Positions 42,964 to 51,117 of a stretch of DNA of 64,000 nucleotides are shown in pieces (within the stretch, counting starts at the first letter, position 1; each line of letters begins with the position of its first letter). The translations under genes were made by a program, and so were the position numbers. This DNA comes from Pseudoalteromonas rubra (GTDB taxonomy: Bacteria > Pseudomonadota > Gammaproteobacteria > Enterobacterales > Alteromonadaceae). The DNA is taken from the NCBI RefSeq assembly GCF_000967655.1, contig NZ_JXYA01000042.1:1-64000 (forward strand), given 5' to 3'. Under the pieces are notes generated by a model. The model saw only the letters and a list, made by a program, of their open reading frames with translations. It ran no database searches and was not told the DNA's origin.

Positions 42964-44270
42964 TCAGTATTTGTCATAAAAATACGTTTTTCTTTTTCGA
43001 AGGCAAATGAGAAACACGAGCCTTTGCCCAGTGTACTGTCGATTTCCAGATGCGAATCATGGCGCGACAACACGTGCTTGGTGATGGCCAGACCGAGCCC
43101 GGAACCACCGGTTTTACGGCTGCGTGCCTTATCAACCCGGTAGAATCGTTCAGTCAGCCGATTAATGTGCTCAGGAGCAATCCCATCGCCATTATCAATC
43201 ACAGAAAAGCGCGGTCGCTCGCCGTCTATAAACCAGTTCACGGTAATGTTTCCGCCAGGTTTAGTATAATGAATGGCATTAAACACCAGATTAGAAAAGG
43301 CACTGCGTAACTCATCCACACACCCTTTAATATCCAGGTCCGGGTCGACGTTAAATGCAATTTCGTGATCTTTTTCCTGATTCAGCGAATTGGCTTCGGT
43401 CTGGATGAGCTTCAGCATTGCAGGCACATTCACGGCCTTGTCGTTGTCCTGATTACGTTGTCCTTCAATGCGCGATAAGGAGAGCAGCTGATTAACCAGG
43501 CTGTCCATTCGCTTGCACTGCTCTATCATGGTGTGATGCGCTTTATTCCACATTGCTGGGGGCGGTATCTGGTCGCCTTCCATCATCTCCAGATAACCGG
43601 TGACCACAGTGAGTGGGGTACGCAATTCATGAGACACGTTGGCGACAAAGTCTTTGCGCATTTGCTCCAGCTGCTTCAGCCTGGAAATGTCTCGCACCAC
43701 CATCATAAGCTGCTCGGCATAAGGCATCACACGGAACTCTAATACGCGCTCTCCGCCATGCCCCGATTCCATCTCCAGGGGATCATGAAAGTCATGAGCC
43801 TGCATATATTTAACGAACTTAGGATCGCGAATGAGATTATCAAGACGCTGGCCATGATCGGTTGGCCACTGCAAACCCAGTACCTTTAAAGCAAGCTGGT
43901 TACACCAGACGATGCTAAGATCCTGCTGCATCACTATCACGGCATCGGGCACGGCTTCGGCCCCTTCACGAAAACGTCGGATCAATTCAGCCAGCTCATT
44001 GCGCTTCTTGCGATTGCGATGCTGTAACTGATAGATCCCTTCAAAGATCTGCTCCCAGGCACCCGATCCTTCCGGCGGGTTAAAACTGCGCTGATTGATC
44101 AACCAATCACTTAAGCGGTACAACTGTTGGTAATGCCAGATCAGCAAAACCATGGCACCGATAAAAAGCAAGACAAATGGTGCGCCAAGCAAGATCCCAA
44201 TCAGGGTTAATGGCAGAAAATACAAAAACAGGCGTTTTAATAACGCCTGTTTATCAATCACCCTATACAT
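42942..44270 (-). CDS. phoR: Phosphate regulon sensor kinase PhoR
   Basis: A 442-residue inner-membrane kinase that phosphorylates PhoB when phosphate is low. Two close membrane segments (about 12-45) leave almost no periplasmic loop, as in E. coli PhoR. A PAS domain (about 95-195) with VPDAVIVMQQDLSIVWCN leads to HisKA with His214 (FVANVSHELRTPL) and HATPase (IDNGDGIAPEH, GGSGLGLAITKH). It follows phoB by 56 bases. Its last bases double as the start of the pstS Pho box. Confidence 0.96.
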   Translation of the reverse strand: MYRVIDKQALLKRLFLYFLPLTLIGILLGAPFVLLFIGAMVLLIWHYQQLYRLSDWLINQRSFNPPEGSGAWEQIFEGIYQLQHRNRKKRNELAELIRRFREGAEAVPDAVIVMQQDLSIVWCNQLALKVLGLQWPTDHGQRLDNLIRDPKFVKYMQAHDFHDPLEMESGHGGERVLEFRVMPYAEQLMMVVRDISRLKQLEQMRKDFVANVSHELRTPLTVVTGYLEMMEGDQIPPPAMWNKAHHTMIEQCKRMDSLVNQLLSLSRIEGQRNQDNDKAVNVPAMLKLIQTEANSLNQEKDHEIAFNVDPDLDIKGCVDELRSAFSNLVFNAIHYTKPGGNITVNWFIDGERPRFSVIDNGDGIAPEHINRLTERFYRVDKARSRKTGGSGLGLAITKHVLSRHDSHLEIDSTLGKGSCFSFAFEKEKRIFMTNTESHKSVI

Positions 44271-44326
44271 ACAAAATGATCCTAAAGAGAATGCGCCATG
44301 GCTAGCCTACCACAGCGCCAGATGCT

Positions 44327-45016
44327 TTACAGCTTGCTTGAGAAGCGATAACCAGCACCACGTACTGTTTGTACCAGGCGATCGTGACCGAGCGGTGCAA
44401 TCGCTTTACGCAGACGACGGATATGAACATCAACAGTACGATCTTCAACATACACATTGGTGCCCCACACATGATCCAGCAGCTGTTCACGGCTGTAGAC
44501 CCGCTCCGGGTGCGTCATAAAGAAGTGAAGTAATCTGAATTCCGTTGGACCCATTTCCAGCTCGTTACCCGCTGAGGTCACTCGGTGTGAAATTGGGTCA
44601 AGGCGTAACCCATGTACTTCAATGGCTTCTTCTAATGACGTCGGAGAAACCCGACGCATAACCGCTTTAATGCGCGCCATCAATTCTTTAGGAGAGAAAG
44701 GTTTAGTAACGTAGTCGTCAGCACCCACTTCCAATCCCTTGACCTTATCTTCTTCCTCACCACGTGCTGTCAGCATAATAATGGGGATTTGTCTGGTGTA
44801 TTCGCTTTGTTTAAATTTCTTGGCAATCTGGATACCGCTGCCGCCTGGCAACATCCAATCCAATAGCACCATATCAGGATAAGGCTCAACCATAGCTGCA
44901 ATTGCAGAATCATAGTCTTCAGCTTCAATGGCCTGAAAACCATTTTGTTCCAACACAAACACCAACATTTCTCTGATCGGCGCTTCGTCATCAACTACCA
45001 GTACTTTACGTGACAT
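44327..45016 (-). CDS. phoB: Phosphate regulon response regulator PhoB
   Basis: A 229-residue OmpR-type regulator. The receiver has the phosphorylated aspartate in MVLLDWMLPGGSG (Asp53 from the chosen start), TARGEEEDKVKGLEVGADDY and the lysine in TKPFSPKEL. The winged helix contains MGPTEFRLLHFFMTHPERVY and TVDVHIRRLRKA, nearly the same as E. coli PhoB. The start at 45016 aligns with the E. coli start; an ATG two codons upstream (45022) is the alternative. Its promoter region holds five PhoB half-sites, so it is autoregulated. Confidence 0.96.
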   Translation of the reverse strand: MSRKVLVVDDEAPIREMLVFVLEQNGFQAIEAEDYDSAIAAMVEPYPDMVLLDWMLPGGSGIQIAKKFKQSEYTRQIPIIMLTARGEEEDKVKGLEVGADDYVTKPFSPKELMARIKAVMRRVSPTSLEEAIEVHGLRLDPISHRVTSAGNELEMGPTEFRLLHFFMTHPERVYSREQLLDHVWGTNVYVEDRTVDVHIRRLRKAIAPLGHDRLVQTVRGAGYRFSSKL

Positions 45017-45056
45017 TCCCATTTATCTCTTACGTTACCGAAGTGGGTTTCATTAT

Positions 45057-45107
45057 TATGACTAAGTATGACAGTTTTATGAAATGCCAAGTGATAAAAG
45101 ATGACAA
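45057..45107 (-). promoter_or_regulatory. Pho box of phoB, five 11-bp units
   Basis: On the minus strand five 7-base units follow at exact 11-bp steps: TTGTCAT (from 45107), TATCACT (45096), ATTTCAT (45085), CTGTCAT (45074), AGTCATA (45063). CTGTCAT is a perfect PhoB half-site. The array ends 40 bases before the phoB start. Confidence 0.75.
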
Positions 45108-45456
45108 TTGGGAAAAAAATAGGGCCAACTTAATGTAAGGCTATGGTACTGAAAAAGCGAAGGTTTCGCTGAAAAGCAACGATAACCCGGCACAAACTCG
45201 GGGTAAATCCTTGTTTCGTCAGGTTTGTTTTGCGCCAGGGTTAACAAACAACCTGCTATCGCCGCTGTAAAAAGGCGTAAGGTCAGACATACAAGCCATT
45301 TAAGTTCATTTACAAATCCGCCAGGTCAAAGGGCAATAAACAGCACAGCAACGTCCGGAGATCAGACTTTGCCCCGTGCGCTGTGCTGCTCAGTTGCGCT
45401 CACACTGCCGACCTATCACGCAGGTATCGCAACACCTGCGCAATAAAGCAAAGACA
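45108..45456. other. Intergenic region between porin and phoB
   Basis: No gene is supported here. It holds two hairpins behind the porin: CGCAGGT / ACCTGCG (45419-45440) and a long-looped CAGCACAG / CTGTGCTG (45341-45388), whose minus-strand exit is TTTATTGCCC. Either may end the porin transcript. The remainder (45110-45340) shows nothing recognisable. Confidence 0.5.
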
Positions 45457-46410
45457 CTAAAAATCATAGCGCAATGTCAGCGCCATATGATCCTGATCCG
45501 GGTCGTTATCGAGGTCTGTCTTGGTATACCACAGGTACATTCTTGCTTGCTTAGATAAGCTCTTTTCGACTCCAATAGACGTTGCGTCCCCTGAGTCTTT
45601 GAGCTTGCCCGAGGCCCCATCGGAGTTTTGATATTGCGCCAGCAGCTTATACCCATTGTCTAGCTTCAGCGCGACGCTGGCCATATAGCTGTCTACTGTA
45701 TCATTGCTGCCAACCGCTTCACTTTGCTGGTAACTGGCGCCTAAGGTCACCTGAGCTATCTTGCCCTGCACAGTCACGCGGGTAATGTCCTGACCAGCAA
45801 CCTCTTCATCGCGCGCCACACTGGCGTAAACAGCCGTTTTTTTCAGTTTACTATCGCCGTAGCTGGCTGCCATAGACAAGCCACTCTCGCCATTTTGCTT
45901 ACTGTTGTCTTCGGCAATATAACTGACTGTAAACTTGAGGTGGTTAAGTGAAGGCGTCGTGTATTGCAAAGTATCACCGAGGCGGTTTTCGCCAACGAAG
46001 AAATTCTTAATATCGGCGCTGAAATCGTTCATCAGATCCACTTTGCCCTGCGACTTTTTCATTGCAGTGTCATCGCGGCCCACCAGCAGCTGGCCAAAAC
46101 GGCCTTTGATCCCCACATACTGAGAGCGTGCTGTGATGTTTTCCTCAGATTTACCATCGTTGTCGTTTTCAGACATTTCAACCTGAAATTCCAACTTGTA
46201 AAAGGCAGAGATCCCGGTGTCCAAGTCAGCCGCGCCCTTGATCCCCATTCGTGAGGCGTAGCTTTCTACTGAGGTATCCGAACCACTTCCCGTATCACTG
46301 TTTTCGACACCCAGGTGCGCGCGTCCGTAAACTTTGAGTTCTTCGGCCTGCACTTGCACACCAGCCAGCACAGAGCCCCCAAAAAGGGCAGCCAAAAAGC
46401 ATTTCTTCAT
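45457..46410 (-). CDS. Gram-negative outer-membrane porin (second copy)
   Basis: A 317-residue porin, a paralogue of the one at 282-1211. A signal peptide (about 1-22, ending at VQA) precedes EELKVYGRAHLGVENS; shared segments are SRMGIKG, KLEFQVEMS, NITARSQYVGIKGRFGQLLVGRDDTAMKKSQGK, shown here as SQYVGIKGRFGQLLVGRDD, and the final LRYDF. It lies beside the Pho block but its upstream region has no multi-unit Pho box. Instead a GATC-dense repeat cluster stands 70-370 bases upstream. TTGATC at 46483-46478, read on the minus strand, might be its -35 element. Confidence 0.9.
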   Translation of the reverse strand: MKKCFLAALFGGSVLAGVQVQAEELKVYGRAHLGVENSDTGSGSDTSVESYASRMGIKGAADLDTGISAFYKLEFQVEMSENDNDGKSEENITARSQYVGIKGRFGQLLVGRDDTAMKKSQGKVDLMNDFSADIKNFFVGENRLGDTLQYTTPSLNHLKFTVSYIAEDNSKQNGESGLSMAASYGDSKLKKTAVYASVARDEEVAGQDITRVTVQGKIAQVTLGASYQQSEAVGSNDTVDSYMASVALKLDNGYKLLAQYQNSDGASGKLKDSGDATSIGVEKSLSKQARMYLWYTKTDLDNDPDQDHMALTLRYDF

Positions 46411-46480
46411 ACCTTGACCTTAATAAAAACCAATGTGAGCAGAATAGAGTACTCTTTAAAGCTAGACGCTCTGTTTGAGA

Positions 46481-46779
46481 GATCAAGTGACAAACCGCCG
46501 GATCAAAGTTTTTCTAAGTTGAGTTGCCTGAGATCAAATTTATACCAAGGGATCCTGCCAGGATCATATTTTTACTAACGATCGTACGCTGAATTCACGC
46601 GCGCTGCGAATAGATTGGACTAACTTATTGATTTTAGATCGATTCCACACAGCACTATGGTCAGATCCAGGGCCTGACTTAGTAAGATCTCGATCCCAAA
46701 CGCTTCTGCTCTGCTGGCAGTTAGTCAAGATCTGATCCCGGCGCTCGCAGGTAGGTAAAAATCTGATCCCATACAGATC
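46481..46779. repeat. GATC-dense degenerate repeat cluster
   Basis: Fourteen GATC sites fall in 299 bases (first bases at 46481, 46501, 46532, 46551, 46562, 46580, 46637, 46664, 46686, 46692, 46729, 46734, 46765, 46776), where about one is expected. Most belong to degenerate units of about 30 bases related to GGGATCAGATTTTTACTAAC. Three units face right (46500-46590) and three or four face left (46640-46771), so the two groups are inverted about a centre near 46610. No ORF is present. It fills the gap between fba and the second porin. Confidence 0.7.
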
Positions 46780-46795
46780 AAACACAGATACAAAA

Positions 46796-46821
46796 ATGCC
46801 GCAGTATCAAAGCTGCGGCAT
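46796..46821 (-). terminator. Terminator of fba
   Basis: A 9-bp perfect stem (ATGCCGCAG / CTGCGGCAT) lies 33 bases past the fba stop and runs into TTTTTG on the minus strand. Confidence 0.85.
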
Positions 46822-46853
46822 GTCTCATTGACCCTATTTTACCGGGTTAGTAT

Positions 46854-47918
46854 TTATTTGATCTGAGGATCCAACTCACCAGTCAGATATTTCAGGTGCA
46901 TGTCATCCAATGAGATAGGCTGAATGCGACCCGCCTGACCAGCGGTGCCAAATGCTTCATAACGTGCAACACAGATCTCTGTCATCGCTTTGGTCGCTTC
47001 AGCAAGATACTTACGAGGATCGAAGTTGGCAGGGTTATGTGCCAGGTGACGACGGATAGCGCCAGTGGCAGCCAGACGTAGGTCTGTGTCGATGTTAACT
47101 TTACGCACGCCGTGCTTAATGCCTTCAACGATCTGCTCAACAGGCACACCATAGGTCTCTGGGATCTCACCGCCAAATTCGTTGATCACCGCCAGCCACT
47201 CCTGAGGTACAGAAGATGAGCCATGCATTACCAGGTGGGTATTCGGAATACGTGCGTGGATCTCTTTAATGCGGTTGATTGCCAGGATGTCGCCTGTTGG
47301 TGGACGCGTAAACTTGTACGCACCGTGCGATGTACCACACGCGATTGCCAGCGCATCAACGCCGGTTTTCTTAACGAAGTCAGCCGCTTCTTCCGGATCA
47401 GTCAGCAGCTGGTCGTGTGACAGCTTACCAACAGCGCCGATGCCATCTTCTTCGCCTGCTTCGCCCGTTTCCAGTGAACCTAAAACGCCCAGCTCACCCT
47501 CAACCGACACACCACAAGCATGTGCCATTTCTACAGTGCGACGTGTCACGTCAACGTTGTATTCGTAGCTTGAAGGCGTTTTACCATCTTCCATAAGCGA
47601 GCCATCCATCATAACAGATGAAAAGCCAAGCTGGATTGAACGCTGACATACACCCGGAGACGTACCATGATCCTGGTGCATAACAACCGGAATATGTGGC
47701 CACTCTTCAACTGCGGCCAAAATCATATGGCGAATAAACGGTGCCCCTGCGTACTTACGTGCGCCTGCCGAACCCTGAACAATCACCGGACTGTTGGTTT
47801 TATCTGCCGCTTCCATAATCGCGCGCATTTGCTCTTGGTTATTTACGTTAAAGGCAGGAACGCCGTAACCATGCTCTGCGGCATGATCCAGCAATTGACG
47901 CATACTGATTAAAGCCAT
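46854..47918 (-). CDS. fba: Class II fructose-bisphosphate aldolase, Calvin-type
   Basis: A 354-residue zinc aldolase splitting fructose-1,6-bisphosphate. Zinc and substrate motifs: VVMHQDHGTSP, SVMMDGSLMEDG, VEGELGVLGSLE, THLVMHGSSSVP and VRKVNIDTDLRLA. The start ALISMRQLLDHAAEHGYGVPAFNVNN, given as ALISMRQLLDHAAEHGYG, is that of the Calvin-cycle subtype found in Pseudomonas, not E. coli FbaA. The ribosome site GGAGAAAG precedes 47918. It ends the epd-pgk-fba run, 200 bp after pgk, with a terminator and an inverted repeat in between. Confidence 0.95.
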   Translation of the reverse strand: MALISMRQLLDHAAEHGYGVPAFNVNNQEQMRAIMEAADKTNSPVIVQGSAGARKYAGAPFIRHMILAAVEEWPHIPVVMHQDHGTSPGVCQRSIQLGFSSVMMDGSLMEDGKTPSSYEYNVDVTRRTVEMAHACGVSVEGELGVLGSLETGEAGEEDGIGAVGKLSHDQLLTDPEEAADFVKKTGVDALAIACGTSHGAYKFTRPPTGDILAINRIKEIHARIPNTHLVMHGSSSVPQEWLAVINEFGGEIPETYGVPVEQIVEGIKHGVRKVNIDTDLRLAATGAIRRHLAHNPANFDPRKYLAEATKAMTEICVARYEAFGTAGQAGRIQPISLDDMHLKYLTGELDPQIK

Positions 47919-48022
47919 TGTGCTTTCTCCAATTGTTGATGAGTGAAGCTGATATTTCCAAGATCAGCACTCGTACTCATCGATTTGAACGGGATAAATT
48001 TTAAGTGCTACACACTCAATTT

Positions 48023-48055
48023 GTTTTGAGAATAAATGTGAGAGAGTCTCAAAAC
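48023..48055. repeat. 9-bp inverted repeat before fba
   Basis: GTTTTGAGA (48023-48031) and TCTCAAAAC (48047-48055) pair perfectly across 15 bases. It lies between the pgk terminator and the fba start. It could be an operator or an mRNA hairpin; I know no matching regulator. Confidence 0.5.
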
Positions 48056-48075
48056 CGGACCGAACTTGTCGGCCC

Positions 48076-48109
48076 AAAAATGTGATGCTGCGACGTATTG
48101 CGCAGCATC
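48076..48109 (-). terminator. Terminator or attenuator after pgk
   Basis: On the minus strand GATGCTGCG pairs with CGCAGCATC (48109-48084), followed by ACATTTTTGG. It starts ten bases past the pgk stop and would reduce read-through into fba. Confidence 0.75.
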
Positions 48110-48118
48110 GTGCCTGAA

Positions 48119-49297
48119 TTACGCTTTCGCTCTTTGTTCAAGCATAGCGACTGCTGGCAGTTTTTTCCCCTCAAGGAATTCTAAAAACGCACCACCGCCA
48201 GTCGAGATATATGAAATTTCATCGGCTACGCCATATTTATCGATGGCTGCCAGGGTGTCACCCCCACCCGCGATTGAAAACGCGTTAGATTTGGCAATAG
48301 CATTGGCAATTGCTTCAGTACCATTACCGAACTGGTCAAATTCAAACACACCAACAGGGCCATTCCAAACCACAGTGCCTGCGTTGGCAATGATCTTTGC
48401 TAACGTGTTCGCAGTATCAGGACCAATATCGAAGATCATGTCAGTGTCGCGCACTTCAGCCACATCTTTAATCTCGGCAACAGCAGACTCAGAGAACTCG
48501 TCACCCACAACCACATCGGTTGGAACAGGGATATCACCGTCATTTTCACGGGCCGCTTCGCTGAGTTTATTTGCTTCGTCAATCAGGTCTGGTTCGTACA
48601 AAGACTTACCGACCGGGTTACCCGCAGCAGCGATAAAAGTGTTCGCGATACCACCACCGGTGACCAGCTGATCAACCACTTTAGACAGTGAATCAAGCAC
48701 GGTGAGTTTAGTCGATACTTTAGAGCCACCTACAATGGCAACTAAAGGACGTGCCGGATTATCAAGGGCTTTGCCCAGCGCTTCAAGCTCGGCCGCCAGC
48801 AGTGGACCGGCACATGCAACTTCAGCAAATAAACCTACGCCATGCGTCGATGCCTGCGCACGGTGCGCCGTACCAAATGCATCCATGACATACACATCAC
48901 ATAATGCAGCCAGCTTTTTCGACAACGCTTCATCGTTCTTTTTCTCACCGACATTGAAACGCACGTTTTCGAATACCACTACTTCGTTGTCTGCGATATC
49001 AACGCCATCCAGGTAGTTATCAACCAGACGCACGTTTTGCTCTAACGCGTCATTCAGGTAATCTACAACCGGCTGTAGTGAATACTGCGCATCGTATTCC
49101 CCTTCCGTTGGGCGACCCAGGTGAGACATCACCATGACCTTGGCACCTTTTTCAAGGGCAAGCTTGATGGTCGGTAAAGACGCTCTGATGCGGGCATCTG
49201 ATGTGACCTTACCTTCTTTCACCGGTACGTTAAGATCTTCACGGATCAGAACGCGTTTGCCGTTTAAATCTAAATCCGCCATCTTAATGACTGACAT
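48119..49297 (-). CDS. pgk: Phosphoglycerate kinase
   Basis: A 392-residue glycolytic enzyme transferring phosphate from 1,3-bisphosphoglycerate to ADP. Motifs: RVLIREDLNVPV, MSHLGRPTEGEYD, AFGTAHRAQASTHG and GGGDTLAAIDKYG at the nucleotide end. The start at 49297 (MSVIKMADLDL) matches the family and has AAGGAG six bases upstream; the ORF is open to 49312. It follows epd by 31 bases, as in E. coli. Confidence 0.97.
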   Translation of the reverse strand: MSVIKMADLDLNGKRVLIREDLNVPVKEGKVTSDARIRASLPTIKLALEKGAKVMVMSHLGRPTEGEYDAQYSLQPVVDYLNDALEQNVRLVDNYLDGVDIADNEVVVFENVRFNVGEKKNDEALSKKLAALCDVYVMDAFGTAHRAQASTHGVGLFAEVACAGPLLAAELEALGKALDNPARPLVAIVGGSKVSTKLTVLDSLSKVVDQLVTGGGIANTFIAAAGNPVGKSLYEPDLIDEANKLSEAARENDGDIPVPTDVVVGDEFSESAVAEIKDVAEVRDTDMIFDIGPDTANTLAKIIANAGTVVWNGPVGVFEFDQFGNGTEAIANAIAKSNAFSIAGGGDTLAAIDKYGVADEISYISTGGGAFLEFLEGKKLPAVAMLEQRAKA

Positions 49298-49328
49298 TGA
49301 CATCTCCTTCAAGAACGATACTTGGTTG

Positions 49329-50342
49329 TTAATTAACTTGTGTCATTGCTGCTGCGGTATCGAGCATGCGATTCGCAAATCCCCACTCGTTGTCGCACCA
49401 CACCAGCAATTTCGCCAACCGTTTCTGGCTGACGCGTGTTTGGGTACCATCTATGATACTGGAATGTGGATCATGATTAAAATCCACTGAGACCAGCGGC
49501 TCTTCAGTGTAGTCCAGTATCCCACGTAACGGACCACAGGCGGCCTGTTGTAACGCATTATTCACCTGCTCTATGGTGACATCACTGTTCAAAGTCACGC
49601 TCAGGTCCATGGCCGTTACGTTGATGGTCGGCACTCGCACCGCAATGGCTTCAAAACAGCCATGAAACTTTGGCAAAATTCGCTCGATGCCACGAGCCAG
49701 TTTCGTATCCACAGGAATAATAGACTGACTTGCAGCCCGGGTGCGACGCAGATCCGGGTGATACGCATCGATCACCTGTTGATCATGCATAGACGCGTGG
49801 ATCGTTGTAATGGTGCCGGAGCCAATCCCAAAAGCATCATCCAATACATTTATGACAGGGACAATACAGTTTGTGGTACAGGAGCCATTAGACACTATGG
49901 TGTGCTCGCCGCGCAGCTCTTGGTCATTAATGCCGTACACTATGGTGGCATCGACATCCGCGTCGGCAGGATGTGAAAACAGCACTTTCTTAGCGCCTGC
50001 GCGTAAGTGCGCCTGAGCATGAAAACGGGAATGAAATACACCGGTACATTCTAAAACAACGTCAACATCCAGGGCATGCCAGGGTAAATGACTGGGATCG
50101 GCTTCGCTAAACAGCTGGATTTTATCATCACCTACTGTCAGATAAGGTGCTTCAAGGTGGACGGGAAAAGAAAAACGCCCATGTGAGGTATCGTATTTCA
50201 GCAAATGCGCAATGCCCTGCGGATCGGCAAGTTCATTTATCGCGACGATCTGAATGTCTCGCTGGCGACCAGATTCATACAAAGCTCGCACTATGTTGCG
50301 ACCAATACGACCAAAACCATTTATTGCCAGTTTGATAGTCAT
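49329..50342 (-). CDS. epd: Erythrose-4-phosphate dehydrogenase
   Basis: A 337-residue GAPDH-family enzyme making 4-phosphoerythronate for pyridoxal phosphate synthesis. The NAD site is INGFGRIGRNIVRALYESG, the catalytic cysteine lies in SNGSCTTNCIVPV, and RTRAASQSIIPVDTKLARGI follows. Many segments (AINELADPQGIAHLLKYDTSHGRF split as NELADPQGIAHLLKYDTSHG, DLRRTRAASQS, VDFNHDPHSSI) follow E. coli Epd and not GapA, so Epd is preferred. The family usually has SNASCTTNC; here the Ala is Gly. It heads the epd-pgk-fba run. Confidence 0.9.
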   Translation of the reverse strand: MTIKLAINGFGRIGRNIVRALYESGRQRDIQIVAINELADPQGIAHLLKYDTSHGRFSFPVHLEAPYLTVGDDKIQLFSEADPSHLPWHALDVDVVLECTGVFHSRFHAQAHLRAGAKKVLFSHPADADVDATIVYGINDQELRGEHTIVSNGSCTTNCIVPVINVLDDAFGIGSGTITTIHASMHDQQVIDAYHPDLRRTRAASQSIIPVDTKLARGIERILPKFHGCFEAIAVRVPTINVTAMDLSVTLNSDVTIEQVNNALQQAACGPLRGILDYTEEPLVSVDFNHDPHSSIIDGTQTRVSQKRLAKLLVWCDNEWGFANRMLDTAAAMTQVN

Positions 50343-50499
50343 TAAAGTGAGGATCCACCACGTTATGAAAAATTGGGCTCAATTGTGCCACACACCCGGT
50401 GCATAGGCCGCGTGCGAATAAATTTCCCAAGCTTTCCGTATTAAGATGGCGCTATTGTAATCGACCAAGCACAAATGTGTAAGAGATATGCAAAAATAA

Positions 50500-51117
50500 T
50501 TATGTCAGTTGCCTGAGTAACGCTCCCTGTGCCCCGCCAAGCTGACTATTTTGTGCCAATAACAGTTCGGCGGTACTCAGTGCGTCACTGAGCGCATTAT
50601 GCTCATAAGCTGACGGTAAAGCATAACGCTGACGGCAGGCCGACAATGTCAGGCAATCTGCGCTAAGCGTTTGCCCCTGCCTGAGCAAGCGGTTTCTCTC
50701 TATCTGCATGGTATCGAGGATCCGCAAAGGGCGCACCGTCATCTCGTGCTCTATAAAGGCTCGCTTGAGAAACCCCCAGTCGAGGATGGCGTTATGACAG
50801 ACTAAAACGCCTTGCTCCAGCACGCCAGTCAGTTGTTGTAATAAGGTGCGCAAACTTAAGCCCTGCGCCAGTGCGTCGTCATCGACCCCATGGATCACCG
50901 GGCTTTGCCCCAGCTGACGTACTTCTTTGTTGACGACATGGCGGGCCGTGCTGAGGACGATACGGCCCCGGCGAACTTCGACCCAGGCGGCCGAGACGAT
51001 TTCATCCCGCTTAGGATCCAGCCCGGTCAATTCCAGATCCAACACCACCAGATTGACATCCACTAGCCTCAGGTGACGGTCGGCATGCCAGCTGCGCAAC
51101 TGGGTTAACCAGCTCAC
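50500..51117 (-). CDS. DnaQ-like 3'-5' exonuclease
   Basis: A 205-residue DEDDh exonuclease of the DNA polymerase III epsilon type. Exo I is VVLDLELTGLD, Exo II includes VCHNAILDWGFL, Exo III is EHNALSDALSTAELL. The start is taken as GTG at 51117: GAGG stands six bases before it and it overlaps the upstream stop (GTGA), so translation is coupled. The ATG at 51147 is an alternative, but it gives a 34-base overlap. Pairing with the CNB-CBS-nucleotidyltransferase gene is common beside acetate-type symporters. It may degrade DNA or small RNA; not known. Confidence 0.85.
   Translation of the reverse strand: MSWLTQLRSWHADRHLRLVDVNLVVLDLELTGLDPKRDEIVSAAWVEVRRGRIVLSTARHVVNKEVRQLGQSPVIHGVDDDALAQGLSLRTLLQQLTGVLEQGVLVCHNAILDWGFLKRAFIEHEMTVRPLRILDTMQIERNRLLRQGQTLSADCLTLSACRQRYALPSAYEHNALSDALSTAELLLAQNSQLGGAQGALLRQLT

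Noticed and set aside
45225..45446. ORF of 73 codons between phoB and the second porin
   Set aside because: No ribosome site, skewed composition and overlap with hairpins; no coding support.
46481..46779. GATC cluster as a replication origin
   Set aside because: Density is oriC-like, but I see no DnaA boxes (TTATCCACA type), no AT-rich unwinding repeats, and no dnaA, dnaN or mnmG nearby.
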